A stretch of DNA of 64,000 nucleotides from Burhinus oedicnemus (GCA_008921705.1 VFFE01007624.1:1343124-1407123), one strand, 5' to 3'; shown: positions 1-14,579, numbered from the stretch's first letter. The notes: generated by a model from the letters alone, not told the origin. Numbers and translations: made by a program.

Positions 1-780
1 GGCTGGGGGATCTGTAGGGCCATGCAGCTGGGCAGAGGGGGGTCTGTGGGGCTTGGGGGGGCTGTGGGTGAGGTAGGAGCAATGGGCTTTTGGGGTTGTA
101 GGAATGTGGAGCTATGGAGTCATGTTGGGGGTGGAGGAGGCAGGAGGTGTGGGGATGGGAGTCTGGGGGGGGTGCGAGGCTAGAAGGCGTGAGCTGGGGG
201 TTGTGGGGCGAGGGGCTAGGGATGTGGGCTGGGGGAATGAGGGGTTGTAGGGCAGGGGGGCAGCTGTAGGGGTTCGGATCTGCTTCTGGGGTGGAGCGTG
301 TGGCTGAGAGGGCTATGGGATAAGGGGATGTTGGAGGGCTTGGCGGTGTGGGCTGGAGCCCTTAGGGGACGCGGATGTGGGCCGCAGCACTGCGGGGGGA
401 CCGAGGACAGCAGTCCCCTGGGGGTCTGGGCCAGCCTGGGCCAAAGAAGGAGGCACGTTGGATGGGAATTGGGGGCCAAGGGGATGGGTTGAGACATTAC
501 AGCGAGCTGTGATGGATGTGAGGCACACAGGGGGTGTGAGGATGGGCTGAGGGAGCCCTGAGGGTTTGCTGCTGCCCGTGGGACCAGGGGTGAGAGGAGG
601 CCGGTGGCGGAGCCCCGGGGGCTCCCATACCCCGAGGTGAGGAGCAGCAGGGCCCAGCGGGCTGGGAGAGGAGAGGAGGCTGTCTGGAGCAGGCGCTTCC
701 AGGGCTGGGTGCTGCCTGGTGGTGGTGTGTCCCCCGGGGATCCGACTGCTGCAGGCAATGGGGTTGTGGATGCTGTGGGT
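1..780 (+). repeat. G-rich, strongly G-skewed low-complexity tract
   Basis: The + strand is dominated by runs of three to seven G with very few C runs. The pattern is an irregular 'gggg-t-g-t-gggg' rather than a clean tandem unit. A canonical four-run quadruplex pattern (G6-N5-G4-N3-G7-N4-G3) lies at 37-68. The skew fades after about 800. Strong G skew on the transcribed gene's sense strand is known just downstream of CpG-island promoters, where R-loops form. That would place exon 1 not far upstream, which is inference. Confidence 0.7.
37..68 (+). other. Predicted G-quadruplex motif
   Basis: Four G runs of 6, 4, 7 and 3 bases are separated by loops of 5, 3 and 4 bases, meeting the standard G3+N1-7 pattern on the + (sense) strand. 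Further near-matches follow in the same tract. Folding has not been tested. Confidence 0.6.
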
Positions 781-3700
781 TGGTGTAACTGGGAAAATGC
801 GATGTGTTTGGAGGAGGACTCCGAGTCAGGGTGCTAGCAGAGGCTGCTGGCTCTGGAGCCAGGACGTGTGTAGGTTCCCACGGCGAGGAATGCTGCTGGA
901 TGAATTTCCTGGGGCAGATGCGCAGCTGGGTGTTCGGCGAGGCGTCCTCTCCCTGCTCTTGCTCCATGCGTGCTCGCCCTTCCTCAGTAATTTTCACGGC
1001 TTGCAGTAATACTGCTCTGCTGCGGGTCTCGGGTCGGCTGTGCTGGGGGCTGCACAAGCAGAGGGGAGGGCACAGTCGTTTGCTTTAGCATTTAAAGTAC
1101 CGTGCTGTGTGATCTGCTCTGTTTTGAAGCTCTTAGACCTTTGTTAGTTTCTTCTCCTCCTCTTTTTTTCGGCATCTCCCAAGGAAACCACTTGCTGGTG
1201 TGTTTCTGGAGTTGCAGCTTTTTGCCGTTTCAGCTTCTCTGCTGGAAATGCTGCTGTTTCTGTTCCCTGTGCAACTGGTTTATATTGGGACAGGGGGAGG
1301 AGATTTGAGTCCAGTGCTGAACCGTGCTGTCACTGTGTGGCCTGACTGTTTAGAAGGATATGACTTGCCCATTTGTGGCCAAATTTGATCCACTTTTCCT
1401 TTCACATAACCTTATCAGAACTCCGCTTGTTGCACATTGAGCTGAATGACAGAGACCTGCTGACACAGAGAGCTTGTGCTTTCCCGGTGTGTTCTTTTGC
1501 TTCTCTGTCGGGTCGAACTTTATTCTTCTCTTTTAATATATTAAACGCTCTGAGCCCTTGTTTTGAGTGGGAAATTGCTCTGACCACTTCAGGCTTGTCT
1601 GCATTGGAAGATGGATGTACTTGCAGGGTGTTTAGATAAAGTGGAGAGGGTCAGTGAGTTAAACACACACCACGAGAGTTATCAGCCTCTCGTTCTAACA
1701 GCTCCGCCGCGCTTTCCGACAATGCGAGGTGATGACGGCCACCTTTTTTCCCTGGTAAGACAAGGGTTTGTGATTTCAGCTGATTTGTGGAGTGGGCAGG
1801 CTGTTCGACGTCTGATCAGTTAGCGTGATTTTTCACGTGTGAATGTGGTTTTGCGTGCAGACGTGTATCTGAAGGCTGGAGACTGTCACAGCTGTCATTC
1901 ATAGCTTCTGTGTTCATTAACTTGGTTGTCTTAAATGTCTGTCAGTTGACGGTGTAAAGATCCCTTTCTCCCACCAAACTTCCCAATCCTGGAACCTTTT
2001 TCTCCCTGCTGCTGAGTTGCAGTCAGACTTTTTGCACGTTTATGAGAGCGGTTCTCCTTCTGGAAGCATGTTGGTGTTCCCAGCGCGTTGGGAGTCATGG
2101 CGGCGCATCGTGACCTTGCTGCGTGAAATCTGCAGCAGCATCCCCGGATTTACAAGACTTTGCCTGCACGTCCCACGTGGATCGTGACCTCTATACCACG
2201 TTTGTATGAGCAGCGGCTGCGGTTTTCCTCGATCTCAGCGTGACAGCCGCCGGGCAGTGACCGTGAGGATCGTCTGCTCTTACCTGCAGTCACCTCTGGC
2301 AAACCGGCACTGGGGTTCCTGGGAGTTCAGGGGGCCACGGTGTGCACGGCTGCAGTGCCGGGAAGCAGGGGGATTGTTCAAGGGCCTGGGTGCTGCGGTG
2401 AACGATGCATGTTAGATATCGAAAATGAACTTTAAATGATTTAGAGGCTTTCTGATTGTTCCTGGTGCGCTCTCAACTCGTTGGGCTTTTACTTTGGGTT
2501 AAATGACTCCATGTGAGAAGACTTGTGCTTGTTTTATAGTGAGGAGGTTTTTATGGGAAACAGCTGCCGAATTTACCTGCGAGGAGAGTCTGACAATTGT
2601 CTGGGGAGCAGCTGGGACAAGCTGGGCAGTGTTCAAAACTGCTGTTTTCTATAGAGTGGTCTCGATCTAAGTGATTGCTTAGCGTCCTGGTGTGGCTGTG
2701 GGATGGCTCTAAGATGTACAAGCTCTGCTGAAAGGTTTATTATGGTAGCAAACATAGTCCTTTGTGTCCCCTTAGTACAGCAGCCAAACACTGGATTTGG
2801 GGGGTTTAGTTTCTGAAAAAAGTAGCCAGACTAAGTTTCAAAGTGGCCTTACTGTGTCAGAGAAGAGATTTGGATAGTTGTCTTCTGTGTGCATGGCACC
2901 CTGTGTCTGTTGTGGTCTGTTTTCACTCTGCAAAGTGTGAAATTAGCTCTTGCCCCTGGTGCCAAGGCTGATTACTGACTTCTCTGCTCATCTCTTGAGG
3001 TGTGCGATTCCTCCGGAGCACCTTCGCCTGCGGTTTGCCTGCTTCCCGGGGGCAGGGAGGGTGTTGCAATAAGTTCTTTACAGCAGGCATGGTATTTAAT
3101 TATAGCTAACTCTGCCTTTCTGTACTCCTTTTAAAGTAATTTCAAGGGTTTGGAAACAGGGAATATGAAATTTTGTCTGCCTGACACTTCATGGGAAGTC
3201 AAAGATTGGCAAATTAAAGGGACCTGATGCTGGGGGAGGAGGGTGGAAGGGTAGAGGTGACAGAAAAGAGTCTGCGCAGTGTCCGCCCCACCAACCCCTG
3301 CCTTCTGCGGAGTGCGGCATCCCACGGTGTGCAACAGGCCGAGAACAACTTTGGAGTAACTTTAAAATTGAAGGGTTTTAGCTTAAATCCTATTCCTGTA
3401 TCTTGATTATTTTTTTTTCCCTAATGATGATTAGATGTATTTTCTAAATTAAAACCAGTAAATACGGACTGGATGCGCACCCAGGGAAGGTCACAGTGCC
3501 AGTTAAGTGGAAGCATTAATGGAAGTAGTAAGTTGATGGAGAAGGCTAAGGTGCTTCAGTTGGTGGCTAACTTTTTATCAAGGCTCCGCCGTGCAGGAAA
3601 GCTGCTTAAATAATAGATGTCTTTCGTGCTGGTGGGTGAAGAAATCACAAAATAGGTATCTGGAGCAGGGATTTAGTTTTTTGTATGTATGATAAAGCTG

Positions 3701-6700
3701 TATCTGAGAGAATTTAGGCTACGAAGCTTTGTCATTGAGATTTGGAAGTATTTAGAGAAGGGGGTAAGACTGCTTTTATCCTTGCTCAGTAGTGGGTCCT
3801 GCTGCAAGCTTCTGGCAAAACGACCTTGTGCCTTTTATAGGAGCCAAACGGGATTTCTGAGTTGGGCACCTGTGAAAAGCATCTCTGATGCCCATGCAAT
3901 CACTCTGCAAAAGCGCAGTCAGCCTGCGAGAGGAGGGGGTGGCCAGAGCTGCTGGGGTAGGGGTCTGCATCAGCTGTAAAGAAAAGACAGGTTACTTTAA
4001 TTTTAGGGATGTGCGCGGTGTGGGAAACTTTACCTTTCCAACGCTAGAACATGGGAACTTTTCTAATTAAGGGTTTCTTACCCTGTGGTGGTGGTGGAGA
4101 AACCTGTCTGTGGTCAGTTGTGTATGTTTTGTGTTTTCCCTTCCCCAGACACCTTTTGGCAGCCTTCTTCTTTCTGCACGGTGATTTTGATTCCCGGTCC
4201 CGCTGAAGCTGCTCACGTATTTAGAGGTGTCTCCTGATACGGGAGCTGCTGAGCTGTCCTCCGCCCCCTGAAGCTCATCCCAAGAACAGGGTCGTAGACG
4301 CTCTAGCTGGGCTGGCAGAGTTCCCGTGTTCCATCCTCCCTCTGATTTCGGGTCTCTTTGGTGTCAGCACGGTATTTAGTTCCTATTTTTAAGTCTCACT
4401 GTTTGGACTACCTGTTCTCGAAAGGCCATCTCCCCTTCTGAGGTGCTGGTCCCAGCTTTTTTGTTGGCAGTTCTGCAGCATTTCGGACATTTCAAGAATA
4501 AAATTTTGAATTAGGTACAAACCAGATATTTCCTGGAAGAAAGGAGCGGGTTTGTGGACATGGTGCGGGGAGCTGCGTTCCCAGTGTTACACCTGGTAAG
4601 CGTTTGTGTTGAGCTGGGGGACTGGTCTGAGCTGGGACACTAATCATTTTGTGCCTTTTTTTTAAGAAAGAGAGCAAATGCTGGTCTGTAAAGTCGCAGA
4701 GAATGCCCCTGGCAGTGAATTCTGTGGAACGTGGTGTTTTGTCACATAAGCTTAACTGCCCACCGTGTTTATTATAATTTAAATGTGAACTTTGTCGAGC
4801 TCTGAGGCTTTTGCACTTCCTGCTTAGATCACTGGGCTGAGCCCTCTGGGTGTGAGACGGGCACAAACTCCAAACGAAATCACCGATTTCTGCAGGTAAG
4901 CAGGAAGCAAGATGTGATAGACGGTGATAAGCCAAATGAGAAGGAAACGCAGAGGTAGAATTAAAGATAAAGTCTCTCCCTAGGGGGTGAATGTAACACT
5001 AAAAATATTAGGCAGGAAAATAAACCCCAGTGGAAATCTAATGTGAATAAGGGAATGCAAACGGCAGGTTAAGGTAACATGAAGGATACGGGGAGGATGA
5101 GCGGCAGTAGAGGAGAGGGAGATCGGTTTCTGGCTTTTGCCAAAGCAGATGGTGGGGCTTACAAAGAGGTGGTGGCTTGCCAGGGTTTGGGAGGAGGCTT
5201 GGCTTCGTGCTGCCGCCGGGATCTGCTCATGTAACGTGGTCGTTGGATCCATTTGGGGCCTGGAAACCTGTGGAAAGCCGCATCCAGGAGTCTGACGCTG
5301 ATCTCTGCTCCGTGGTCATACCCTGGCTGCTCCATTTTCAGAACGTATTGCGTATAGCACGGGCAAAAGCATTTCTTGTGGATCAGTGAGCATCTAGCGA
5401 TAATATCAACTTAATGTAAACACAGCTTAATGCTTGTAAGCCAAAGCAAGTCCAGAAATCACAAATGCTTTGTGAGTCCATGAGGTGTCTTGGGGTTTAG
5501 AGGCACTTCTGCGTAGAGGCTGCAGAATTTGGGTATTTTCTTTTTTTTTTGCTGCTTCACTGTGAAGTTAAAGGCAGGAAGCAACAAAACAATCTGCAGC
5601 CTGAAATATCAAGCTGCATTCAGTAGGTTTTGCCAGTAGCAGTAAGGGATGAATTGTATTAAAGCCAAATTTCCAGAAAAAAGCTTTTTATTTTCATCTA
5701 TTGATGTGAAAAGACTGGATCTTTGTTGACGAGAGGGGAAACTGAGGCTGCTGTTGAGCCCCAGATTGTATATGCAATCTTCTGTAAGTGTATCAAGGAG
5801 AAACTTCTGCTGTGAATTAGGACTTTTTTGTATACATGTGTTGTGGGAAAGGGTTCGTCAGAGAAGCCACAGCAAGTGTTCTAGTCAATTTGCAGCAGTT
5901 ATTACTGGTGAGTGTTTGGTTTGGTTTAGGAAATGACATGGTGTAATGGCTGAACGCTTAAAGTAGCTTCAAATAGTCCAAATGTGGTTAGAGTCAGACA
6001 AAATTATTTCTATTTAAAAAAAAAAAAGTAGGATTTCGTATTTGTTCTTGTGCAGCTGGATGATTTAAAGAAATGATTTGTTAGTGCTACATGTTCTCCC
6101 AGTGGTCTGAGTGTCTGGCTGGAACCGTTCTGCCCGCTGCCTTTCCGTCGGGAAGGGAGGTCCCGCTCCGACGGTGCAGCTGACTGGGGGAAAAGCGGAA
6201 TCGCCCCATTCCTAGGAAGGATAAAGCTGCTGGATTGTGCCTGCGCATTCACAGGTGTAGTGTTATCTTCTTATAGGTGGCCAGGCCTTGTGATTAAGTG
6301 GTGAGTCCTGCAGTGTTTGGCTGAGATAGTGGCAGGGAGCAGCAGCTAGGCTCCAAGGTCCAAGCTTCCAGGATTGTGTAAAGGTGCAAATGAAATTTAT
6401 TTCCCGATCTTCCCCTTCCCCCATGAAAAGGAAGTCGCTCTTGGTGCGTTCTCATAAAACAGAGCTGTATTAGAAATCGTTGCTGGGTCTTTTGCTCTTC
6501 TTGGTGCTGTGATTAATAATCTCGCCTGCTTTTAAACTGTCTTGTATTCCACACCCTACCGTGCAAACAGCAAAGCAGGACAGATCTCTCTTTAATTAGA
6601 TACCCGAACGCTGGTAGTGCTAAGAGTGTTAGTGCCACAGGCATTAGGTGTGCACCGGCTCTTTTTCTGTGAATTGTTTTCTAAGCACTTTTTAAATAAT

Positions 6701-9700
6701 TCAGGAAGGCTGCAATTATTGGCAGTGACTCTTAAGCGTTTTGTATCTATGTGATCTTCTAATTCAGCTTTGGAACGTTTTATTCGCTCGCTTTGGTCGG
6801 CAGGATTCTGTGATTAGGGCTGTGTCTGGGGAGGATGGGTTTTTTTTTTTCTTGCTGTAAACTCGCTGTGGGAGCTCGGATAAGTCAGGTTAGCCGTGTC
6901 CTGCTTTGTCCCTACGCCACGGACGCTCCTGGTTTTCCTCTGTAGAGGAGGACTTGGTTTTTATGTCGCACCCAGGGCTTGCTTGGCGTGCACATGGAAA
7001 TTGTGTAGGTGGCTTCCCTTTCTGTGAAACTCCCTTGGAAGGGTTTTATCCCGCATCCTTCCAGACATGCGGTGTGCAGTCCCAGGTTTCCACGCACGCA
7101 GAGGGCAGCGACCCGGTGCTGCCGGGTTTGGTCGGCAGAAAAGATGGTTGGAAGTTGAAGGGAGGTGCAGCGGTGCTGTGCAGGGTGTGTAAGAGCCGAA
7201 TGAAATGGGTAAGGAGTTGGGACCAGATGTGAATTGATGGAAGTGGCGCAGTCTTCGAGCAAAACGCTCCGAGCGTGGCACGTCGGATAGGAATCTCTGT
7301 TAACTCTGAGTAAAAGTGTCTTAACTGTTTGTGTAGGCAGTGACTCAGAACCTCTGTGAGTGATTAACATTGGCTCTACAACACAGGTGGGTGTCCAGGC
7401 TGGAGCGAATTCTTCTGGCTATTGACTTCCCATCAGTCTTTACCCATGTGCTGAGTCCTGCGGTGTCCTGGGACTTGCTCTCTTGGGAGTGCCAACGTGT
7501 TTGTGTCAGACGGAGGCTGAAGAACACATTAGCTTAATTTTCGCTTTGCTTTGAGAGCCTCAGCAGAGTGTTTTGAAGTGCCAGACAGGTTTTGGAAACA
7601 TCCATATGCTCACAGAGGTTACCTCGAATACTCGGTGGGCTCAGACGTGGTGTGAGGAGCGTTAGCTGGGTCGGGCTGTGTTGAGGATACTGAGGGCATC
7701 AGAACTGAGCCGGTTATCACCCGCTGATGGATGCCAGGATTGAAATGGTTGCAGTATCCCCGTGTGTCGCAGGGGGCTGGGGCGGGAGGAGGCAGGGCTC
7801 CCAGGGTGGTTTTTCCAATTGCTAGGTTACCCTCCTTCCCAGGAGCATCATTTTACAGCTCTTAGTATTCGCGGGGCTCACATGAGGTTTGTGCTCTGCC
7901 TTATCATGGGAGAAACAGCGAAACGTATCCATGACATGCAGTGTGCTTATTTTCCATGCCCTGAACAAGACTGGCTCAAGAGCTGGCTGGGGTGTCCGAA
8001 ACAGCTGTAAGAAGCTCAAGGACTGAGAAGATGTTTGTGTTCAGGGTGCCCGCAGGAGCGGTTTGCGCCAGGCGCTGATGGTTTGGGTTAAAATGCCAGG
8101 TGCGGTCTTGAAATTTGCATCTTGAAGACTTTAGGTCTCGCTTTATTGATGCTGGAATTAACGGCCGCATCCAGCGTGTTCACGCAGGGGGATTTCTTTG
8201 TGTTTACGTTGATGGCAGAGTGGATGCTCGTGGGCTTGAGTGGACTGAGCGGATGTTTGTGAGATTCCCTGATGGCTTTTTGATCTGTATACCCCAACTT
8301 CTTATCCTACCATTGAGCTGTGTGGAGGAATTTCAGGACCAAAACCACAGCTATGCATGTAAACAAATACAGGATATTTGAGCAATGAGATACTGACATT
8401 TCCACAGCTTTGTTCCCCTCTACTTTTGTCTGCAGTCCCAAAACTGAAGAAATGTCACTGCAGATTTGAGTACAACCAGAGTGCTCTGTGTTCCAAAGGC
8501 AGGAGCTCTGCAGAGTTCAGCTGGACGCTGGATGTTTAACAAATGGGTTTTGGCACTTAATCGTGAAATTTGAAGGTTACAACTAAGCTTGTCCAGCGGT
8601 TAGTTGCTGAGAGTGGTGGTCTTGTCCTCCCCCATCTTCTCTCCCTGATACTCATTTGAGTTGTTGGGTGGCTGTGCCAGAGTGAATCACTCCAGCTGGC
8701 TGATCTAACAGAAAACTTTTGTTTCAGGAGGCTGCACGATTCCTGGATCCAACAGGGGGGGAATGGGAGAAACCTGTGGGTGACAGTACAGAGGAGCAGG
8801 ATCTGCCCTGCCCTTCTCTTTCGCTTGGAGGGCAGTTGTCCTGCTGCAGCTCTCTGCGTGCAGTAATTCGTATCTGCATATGGACTGCCTAAATAGCGTG
8901 TATTTATGGAAGTGGAGCTGCTCAGCTTGGTGACGTGGGTCCAACGCTACTCCGGCTGATTAAGGCTGTTTGGCAGAGAACTGAACTTTCTCAAGATGAA
9001 TGTATGAAACAGTGTTTGATATATTAGGAGCAGCTGAGCCAAGAAACAGTGTTCATCCAGCATTTGGGTTATTTTTTAAATATAATTTATTGTTTTAGTG
9101 AGATTGTAGGAAAAGCAAGCAGGATATAAAAGACAAAAGTGAAAGATGAGATACAGAACAGAGGCAATACATGCAGATTCCACCTGCGTTCATCCCAAAC
9201 CAAAAGGGAAAGCCTTCTTCCAGCCGCACTTGGACAAGGATAAGACAAGTTCCTGGAGGCTGAGCTCCTTCCATCGCGGCGCCCGGAGGGGCTGCTTCGC
9301 TGGCTAGCAGCAGATAACGTGTGTTAATGCCTCGACTCCCATGTGAGCCCTTCGCCTTCCATGAGGAGCTTCCCCTGAGCGGAATTCAGCCTGCGTGTGC
9401 AGCTCTTTGCGGGGACTCGATGAAGGCGATGCTTCTGCCTGTGTGGAGAGCGCTTGACATCTGGTGGGTGCTCGAGCTTTCTGGTGGGTGCTCTGCTGAG
9501 CTTACCTAGCACGTCCCTGGTCTTCCAGGCTGTGTCATCCACTGCTCTGCTCTTTTCCGCTCCACGGATGCAGCTGCATCTCAGAAATGCTCTGGCTAAG
9601 GGGAATCGTTTCAAGGTGAAGCGTCCTCTTGGAACGAAGAAGGTGCATTTCAATAAGGGTGATGGCCATCTCCTCTTGTCATTGACACCAGGTACGAGGT

Positions 9701-12700
9701 CCTGTCCGATGCTGAGATGGCACTGTCACTGTCCCAAAGAGCTCGCTCTGGAATACAGCTTAGTCATGGAAATGAGATAAATCCTATTTCGCAGAAACTG
9801 GTAAAAATAAAACTGTTGAGGATTGATTTGTTTCTATAGCAACAGCCTGGAGAAGCTAATACAGCTGCTCTCTGCAGAAGGGAGAAAAACATAAATTGAA
9901 ATGTTAGTCCACCTGGGACTGTAGCTGTCAGCAAAAGAAAGATCTTTGATAGACTGATGAAGGGGTAAAATGCTTAATTAAAGACAGAGGGCAGGAAGAT
10001 GTGAGCTGCATTTGGAGGGAAATTGGTGCTAGAGTGTGTGAACGTGCCCTCTCTTTTGTGCAAAACCCAGAGAGCCTCCTCAGAGCTATTTATATCCTAT
10101 TTCCCAAAAGACTGCCTTCTGAACTTGCCTGCCACCCTCCCCTGGGTGGGGAAATGCCCTGCTTAAAGTGAGGCAGTGCTTTAACGCCATCCAGTACCTG
10201 GGTGTTCGTCTTGTCAAGTGCACGTTTTTAAACCTGAATTTAAAACGACTTTCTGTCCTGCAGTGAATCACCACGACTCACTTGAGAACTGTTCGAGGTT
10301 TAGCAGGGAGTCTCTTGGTTGCGTGAACTGGGAGATGGCCTTTGAGAAGTTTGGATGAATATCTGAGCTAAGTTTCCTTGATTACCCTTTGACTCAAACT
10401 GGATATGGAGCTGGATGCTCCATAACAACCTGTGCCAGGGCAGAGTTTTCTCTGGATGTTTGTATTCTGGAAGAAAATCCAGGCTGCTGGATGAGGTGCT
10501 TGAGTTTAAAACTATTTTTATCTATACAGTGGTTAGATTTGTGTAGGTTTTTACTTTACTTTTTCCTAAACCAAGAATTTTAGCAGCCTCTAGCACATAC
10601 AGTGATGCTACGGTGTCTGTTTTCCCCCGTGGTTAGTAAAGGTGAACTTCTTAAATGTTTAGGAGACTCTGAGATGCCAAGTGCTGAGACCACACGTATG
10701 TGCGTGTGTTCTTGATGACGTATCCCACCTTGCATGGCTATTAAGTGTTTCAGATTAAAGTCAATATAAACATCTGAAACTAGCAGGATGTTAATGAAAT
10801 TCCAGAAGTTGCTTTTAAAACAGGAGTGTGTATGAGGCGGTTACCGGGCTCTCCGAGAGAGTCTGTGTTATTTAGCTTAAGGAAAGGCAGAGATTGACTT
10901 CATGTTGTTTAGGTTTGGTAAATGCAGATTACATTAGCACTCTTCCCTTGTTATTTAAACACATGGTTTCTTTTAAAGGGAAATTAAATTTAAAAATAAA
11001 CCTCAAGCTTTTTCCAGCTAAAAGGAAGTGTCTGTAGTGCTGCATACTAAAGATGCAAGAACACAACCTTGTCTAAAAGTGAGTGCCATAAATATTATGT
11101 AAATGCATTATCTCATTAGATTTATATCTAATCCTATTGCCTGCTGTTTTTCAGACTCTTTGGCCAAACAAGGCTGAAGATGTCATAGGTGGTCTTTCAA
11201 ATCTAATATTGAAGTGGGTTGGAAATTAGGTGAAATGACTTTTGCCTCATCCTAATTAAGACACTATGAGAAATCCTTTCAAGTTTGGCATCACAAAGTA
11301 AATTGCCCGGTTTTAAAATGTAATCCGATTAAAGAAGCCTAGTGCCTGGTAGGGTTTGAAGCCTGCCCGTGCAATGGTACAGATGGGCTCCCCAGACCCT
11401 TCCTTACCGCTCTTAATTTCAAAAATCAGCACAATTTTTTTTAGGAAGCAGAAACAGGATTATGATAAAGCCTTGAACTCTGGTGACTTCAAAGCTTTGC
11501 ATTCTGGTCTTAGTTCTGTTGCAAGGGTTGTGAAGTCCATCAGAGGACTGAAATAAGGGACTGTACGTCCTGTGGGCTTGGGGTTTTTTTAATAGTAGTT
11601 CTTTCCAGTGTTTTTTCAAGCCCGGTTTCTCGCTACACAGTGTTAAGTCTGACAAAGTGTTGGCTGTCATGTAAGAGACGTTTAAATGATCTCAATTCAT
11701 CCTGTGGTCCCCTGCGGATGACTTCTGGTTGTCTCGCAGTGTCGTTAGTAACTACCTTTGCGCCATTTAAAATTACTTGTGTTCGCCTCGTGACGTTGGG
11801 CTCTCCTTCCAGCCTGGTTTCAGCCTGGTGGAATCTGAAGCCATATGTCTGAACTCCTATGGCTCCTCTCCATTGAGTTAGAAACAGCTGAAAACACAGA
11901 GAACTTGGAGGACATGTGTAATTAGTGCTGGATTTGGCATTTTGGAAACATTTCCTTTAACCTCAGTGGGAATTATTTCACAGAAAGAGTGAAACAGGAT
12001 GTGTCCTTGACATTCCTTTTCGCTGAAAATAAAGACCTTAAAAAGAAGAGAGTTGGTTTAAAAAAAAACAACCCCAAACTGCTGTCTTTCTGATTGTCCA
12101 AGTTGGAAGACGTCATTCGAACACGGCGTGCGGCGTCTGCTGAGGTTAGCGCTGGAAACGCTGGGCTGCGGGGGAGCTGCTGTAAGGAGTCCAGCCCGGC
12201 TTCCCTGTCAAGCCCAGAAATGAGAGCCCAAAGATGCTCTGGATCATAACTACAACTTCGGAATGACTCAGAGGAGGGGCAAGTTGCTGATTGCCTTGGT
12301 CTTCTCATTCTTACCACCATTTATAGTGCCCGGCGTTTCATCCTTGTGAATATGGCGTTTCTAAGCCGAGCTACTCTCGTTAGGCTTTAATGATTTCCCG
12401 TGTCCCCAGGTGCCGGGCGGTGAGCGCGGGCGCTGCTGCGGGCTCCTTGGTTGGCATCGTCTGGAACCAGTTTTTCAGCCGCAAAGATGAACGGGTGAAT
12501 GGCGGCTCTTGGGGTGCATTTGACGAATAGGAGAAATTTGAATCTTGAATTAAAATTTTGAATGTTAAACGTTACATTTAAATTGTGTGTGCATAAATAT
12601 ATAGTAGGGTGTTTTTTTTCCTTTTGCATGGACCTTAACTGCTTCACAAGACTTGAGTTTTTGGTCGCTGAAATTATCTTAGTTTGAGGTAATTAACGAT

Positions 12701-13262
12701 TCTGGTTTTCTCTACAACTCGCTCCTGCTTGACGTGCTTTTTTTCTTCTAAATTCCTCAGGAAAGTTGGGTACAATTTAATGGTCTTCAGTGCTGCTCCA
12801 AGACAGCTATGCAGAGCTACTGTCTGAGAAAAGGAGTTTGTGCTTTCCGTCTCAAAAGCTGTCACTGTCGGTGGTGGGTAAGCTTTTGAAGCCATCTGAA
12901 ATGCCTTAGGATGCTGGTAGTTATATGGGTATAAGTTGTTACAGCTGAGATATAATTATTTGCTGGGATAGAGTTGCAATGACCCTGAAATTGTTTGAAG
13001 TACTGGAGAGTTTTTTTCCCTGCATAAGTTTATAATTTAGTAGTCTGACTTGCATATATACATTCCTCCTGTGCATTAAAAACGTTAGGCTGGGAAAGGC
13101 TCTGCCACTAAAAGCACCTCCTGGCTGGGAGAATTGCGTTAAACAGAGGAAAAAGCCCAGAACTGGTTTTGTATGCTTTCAAATAAGTTGGCAGAAATAT
13201 TTTAAGGGTTTTGGAATGTATTATCATAGGTTGTGTATGTTCCCCAAAGAAAATGTGGGTTG

Positions 13263-13278
13263 TTTTTTTTTTTTTTTT
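13263..13278 (+). repeat. Poly-T run (16 T)
   Basis: An uninterrupted run of 16 T inside intron 1. It is preceded by gtgggttg and followed by ccctggtgagg. No retroelement body was recognised next to it, so it is treated as a simple homopolymer. Confidence 0.8.
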
Positions 13279-14579
13279 CCCTGGTGAGGAAAAATGCTGT
13301 TTGAGGCCAGCTTGTCATCTTGGGCAAAATCAAATCTGGCAGGTGGATAAAAACAGAGCTGGAAGCTTAAGGTGTACAGTGAAATGTGTGGGAAACAGCT
13401 CTCTTTGCTGCCTGTTCCGTTATTTATTCAGTTTACCGGTGTTAGGGATGTGTTTGCCGGCTCTCCGGGGAGCGGTACCTGCCCCTCTGGCCTTCCCACA
13501 GCTCTTCACAAGCAGTTTGCAGGGCAAGGACCTTACATTTAATACATATCATTTGGTTGGCTGACTTACACACTCATATTTTTCAGCTCTAACCTTATCT
13601 CTGTTCTACAGATAGCGTAGACAAGTAATGACAACTTTATAGGAGCTGTCTCAAGATTCAGAAATCATTTAGCGCCTCGGCCGTTCACTCTCGTGCCTGC
13701 TTTTTAATGGGCCAGATTTCACAGGTGCTTGTAGAGTAAAAGGACGTCCTGTTTCATTTCCATCCTACTTTTCTTAAGCTTTCCTAAGAACTGTTGGCTT
13801 GTCTTAAGTTGATGCTTTCTCTGTCTGCTTGACGCGTGCCAAGAATGAGCAGGAGCTTGTCACAGTGCTCTTTGAACATGACTGCTCAGGTGTGTCCCTC
13901 GTGTCCCCATCCAAGCCACCGCAGGGACACTTTCCTGTTTGCCTTCTTACCCTTACTGTCTTTGCTCCCTCGTTTCCCCGTTACTTGCTCTTTGGGCATC
14001 CAATTAAAAAAGCTCATCAAGAAAGAATTTCATCTGGAGTCAGTGCAGTGGTATGTAGTTGCCTTGTTTGTGTCCCGCATTGTTGCCAGTTAATTTCTTG
14101 CTCGGCCGTGTCTTTCTTTAGCCTTCAGGGACTTCTGATTAAGCCGGAGCGCTGGGATTTGATACATGCTTAAATTGAGCTGTGCGGGTGAAACGGCTTG
14201 ACGGCTGATGTGGCTTGTGTTGAAGGGCGAAGTCTGCTCCAAATGCTTAAGTGGCAGCTTTGTCGTGGCTCTTAATTCTCCAGTCCCGTGTTCCCTTCCT
14301 TGAGGGCCTCTTCTCCCATCCCATTGCATTCAGTCTTCGGTATCAGAGCGACTAATTTCCTTTTTGCTTAACGTTTCTCCCTGCTTGACTCACTGTGCTG
14401 GGATCAGCGCCCTGCGAGTCTCTCCCGAAGGCGTGGGGGGTCTCTCCCGGCGTGTGCAGTGCCCTCTCCTTCTGTCTGAACAATTCAGCGCTTCAATGCC
14501 AGCGTAAATTCAAAGCCTTCGTGTCACTGATCTCGGCAATGTCACGAGGGAAATGGGATGTTGTATGAGCCTCCATCTC

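Noticed and set aside
216..1057. Long overlapping frames on both strands at the window start, possible exon 1 of ANKS1A
   Set aside because: They come from the G-rich low-complexity tract. None encodes the expected [20 protein letters not shown] segment and there is no donor in the phase needed for exon 2.
4492..4935. 147-codon minus-strand frame in intron 1
   Set aside because: No recognisable motif, composition like surrounding intron, and no supporting splice sites on the minus strand.
6906..7370. Overlapping 108- and 152-codon frames on opposite strands in intron 1
   Set aside because: No start context, domain or splice partner; the two frames mirror each other, which is typical of a locally stop-poor chance sequence.
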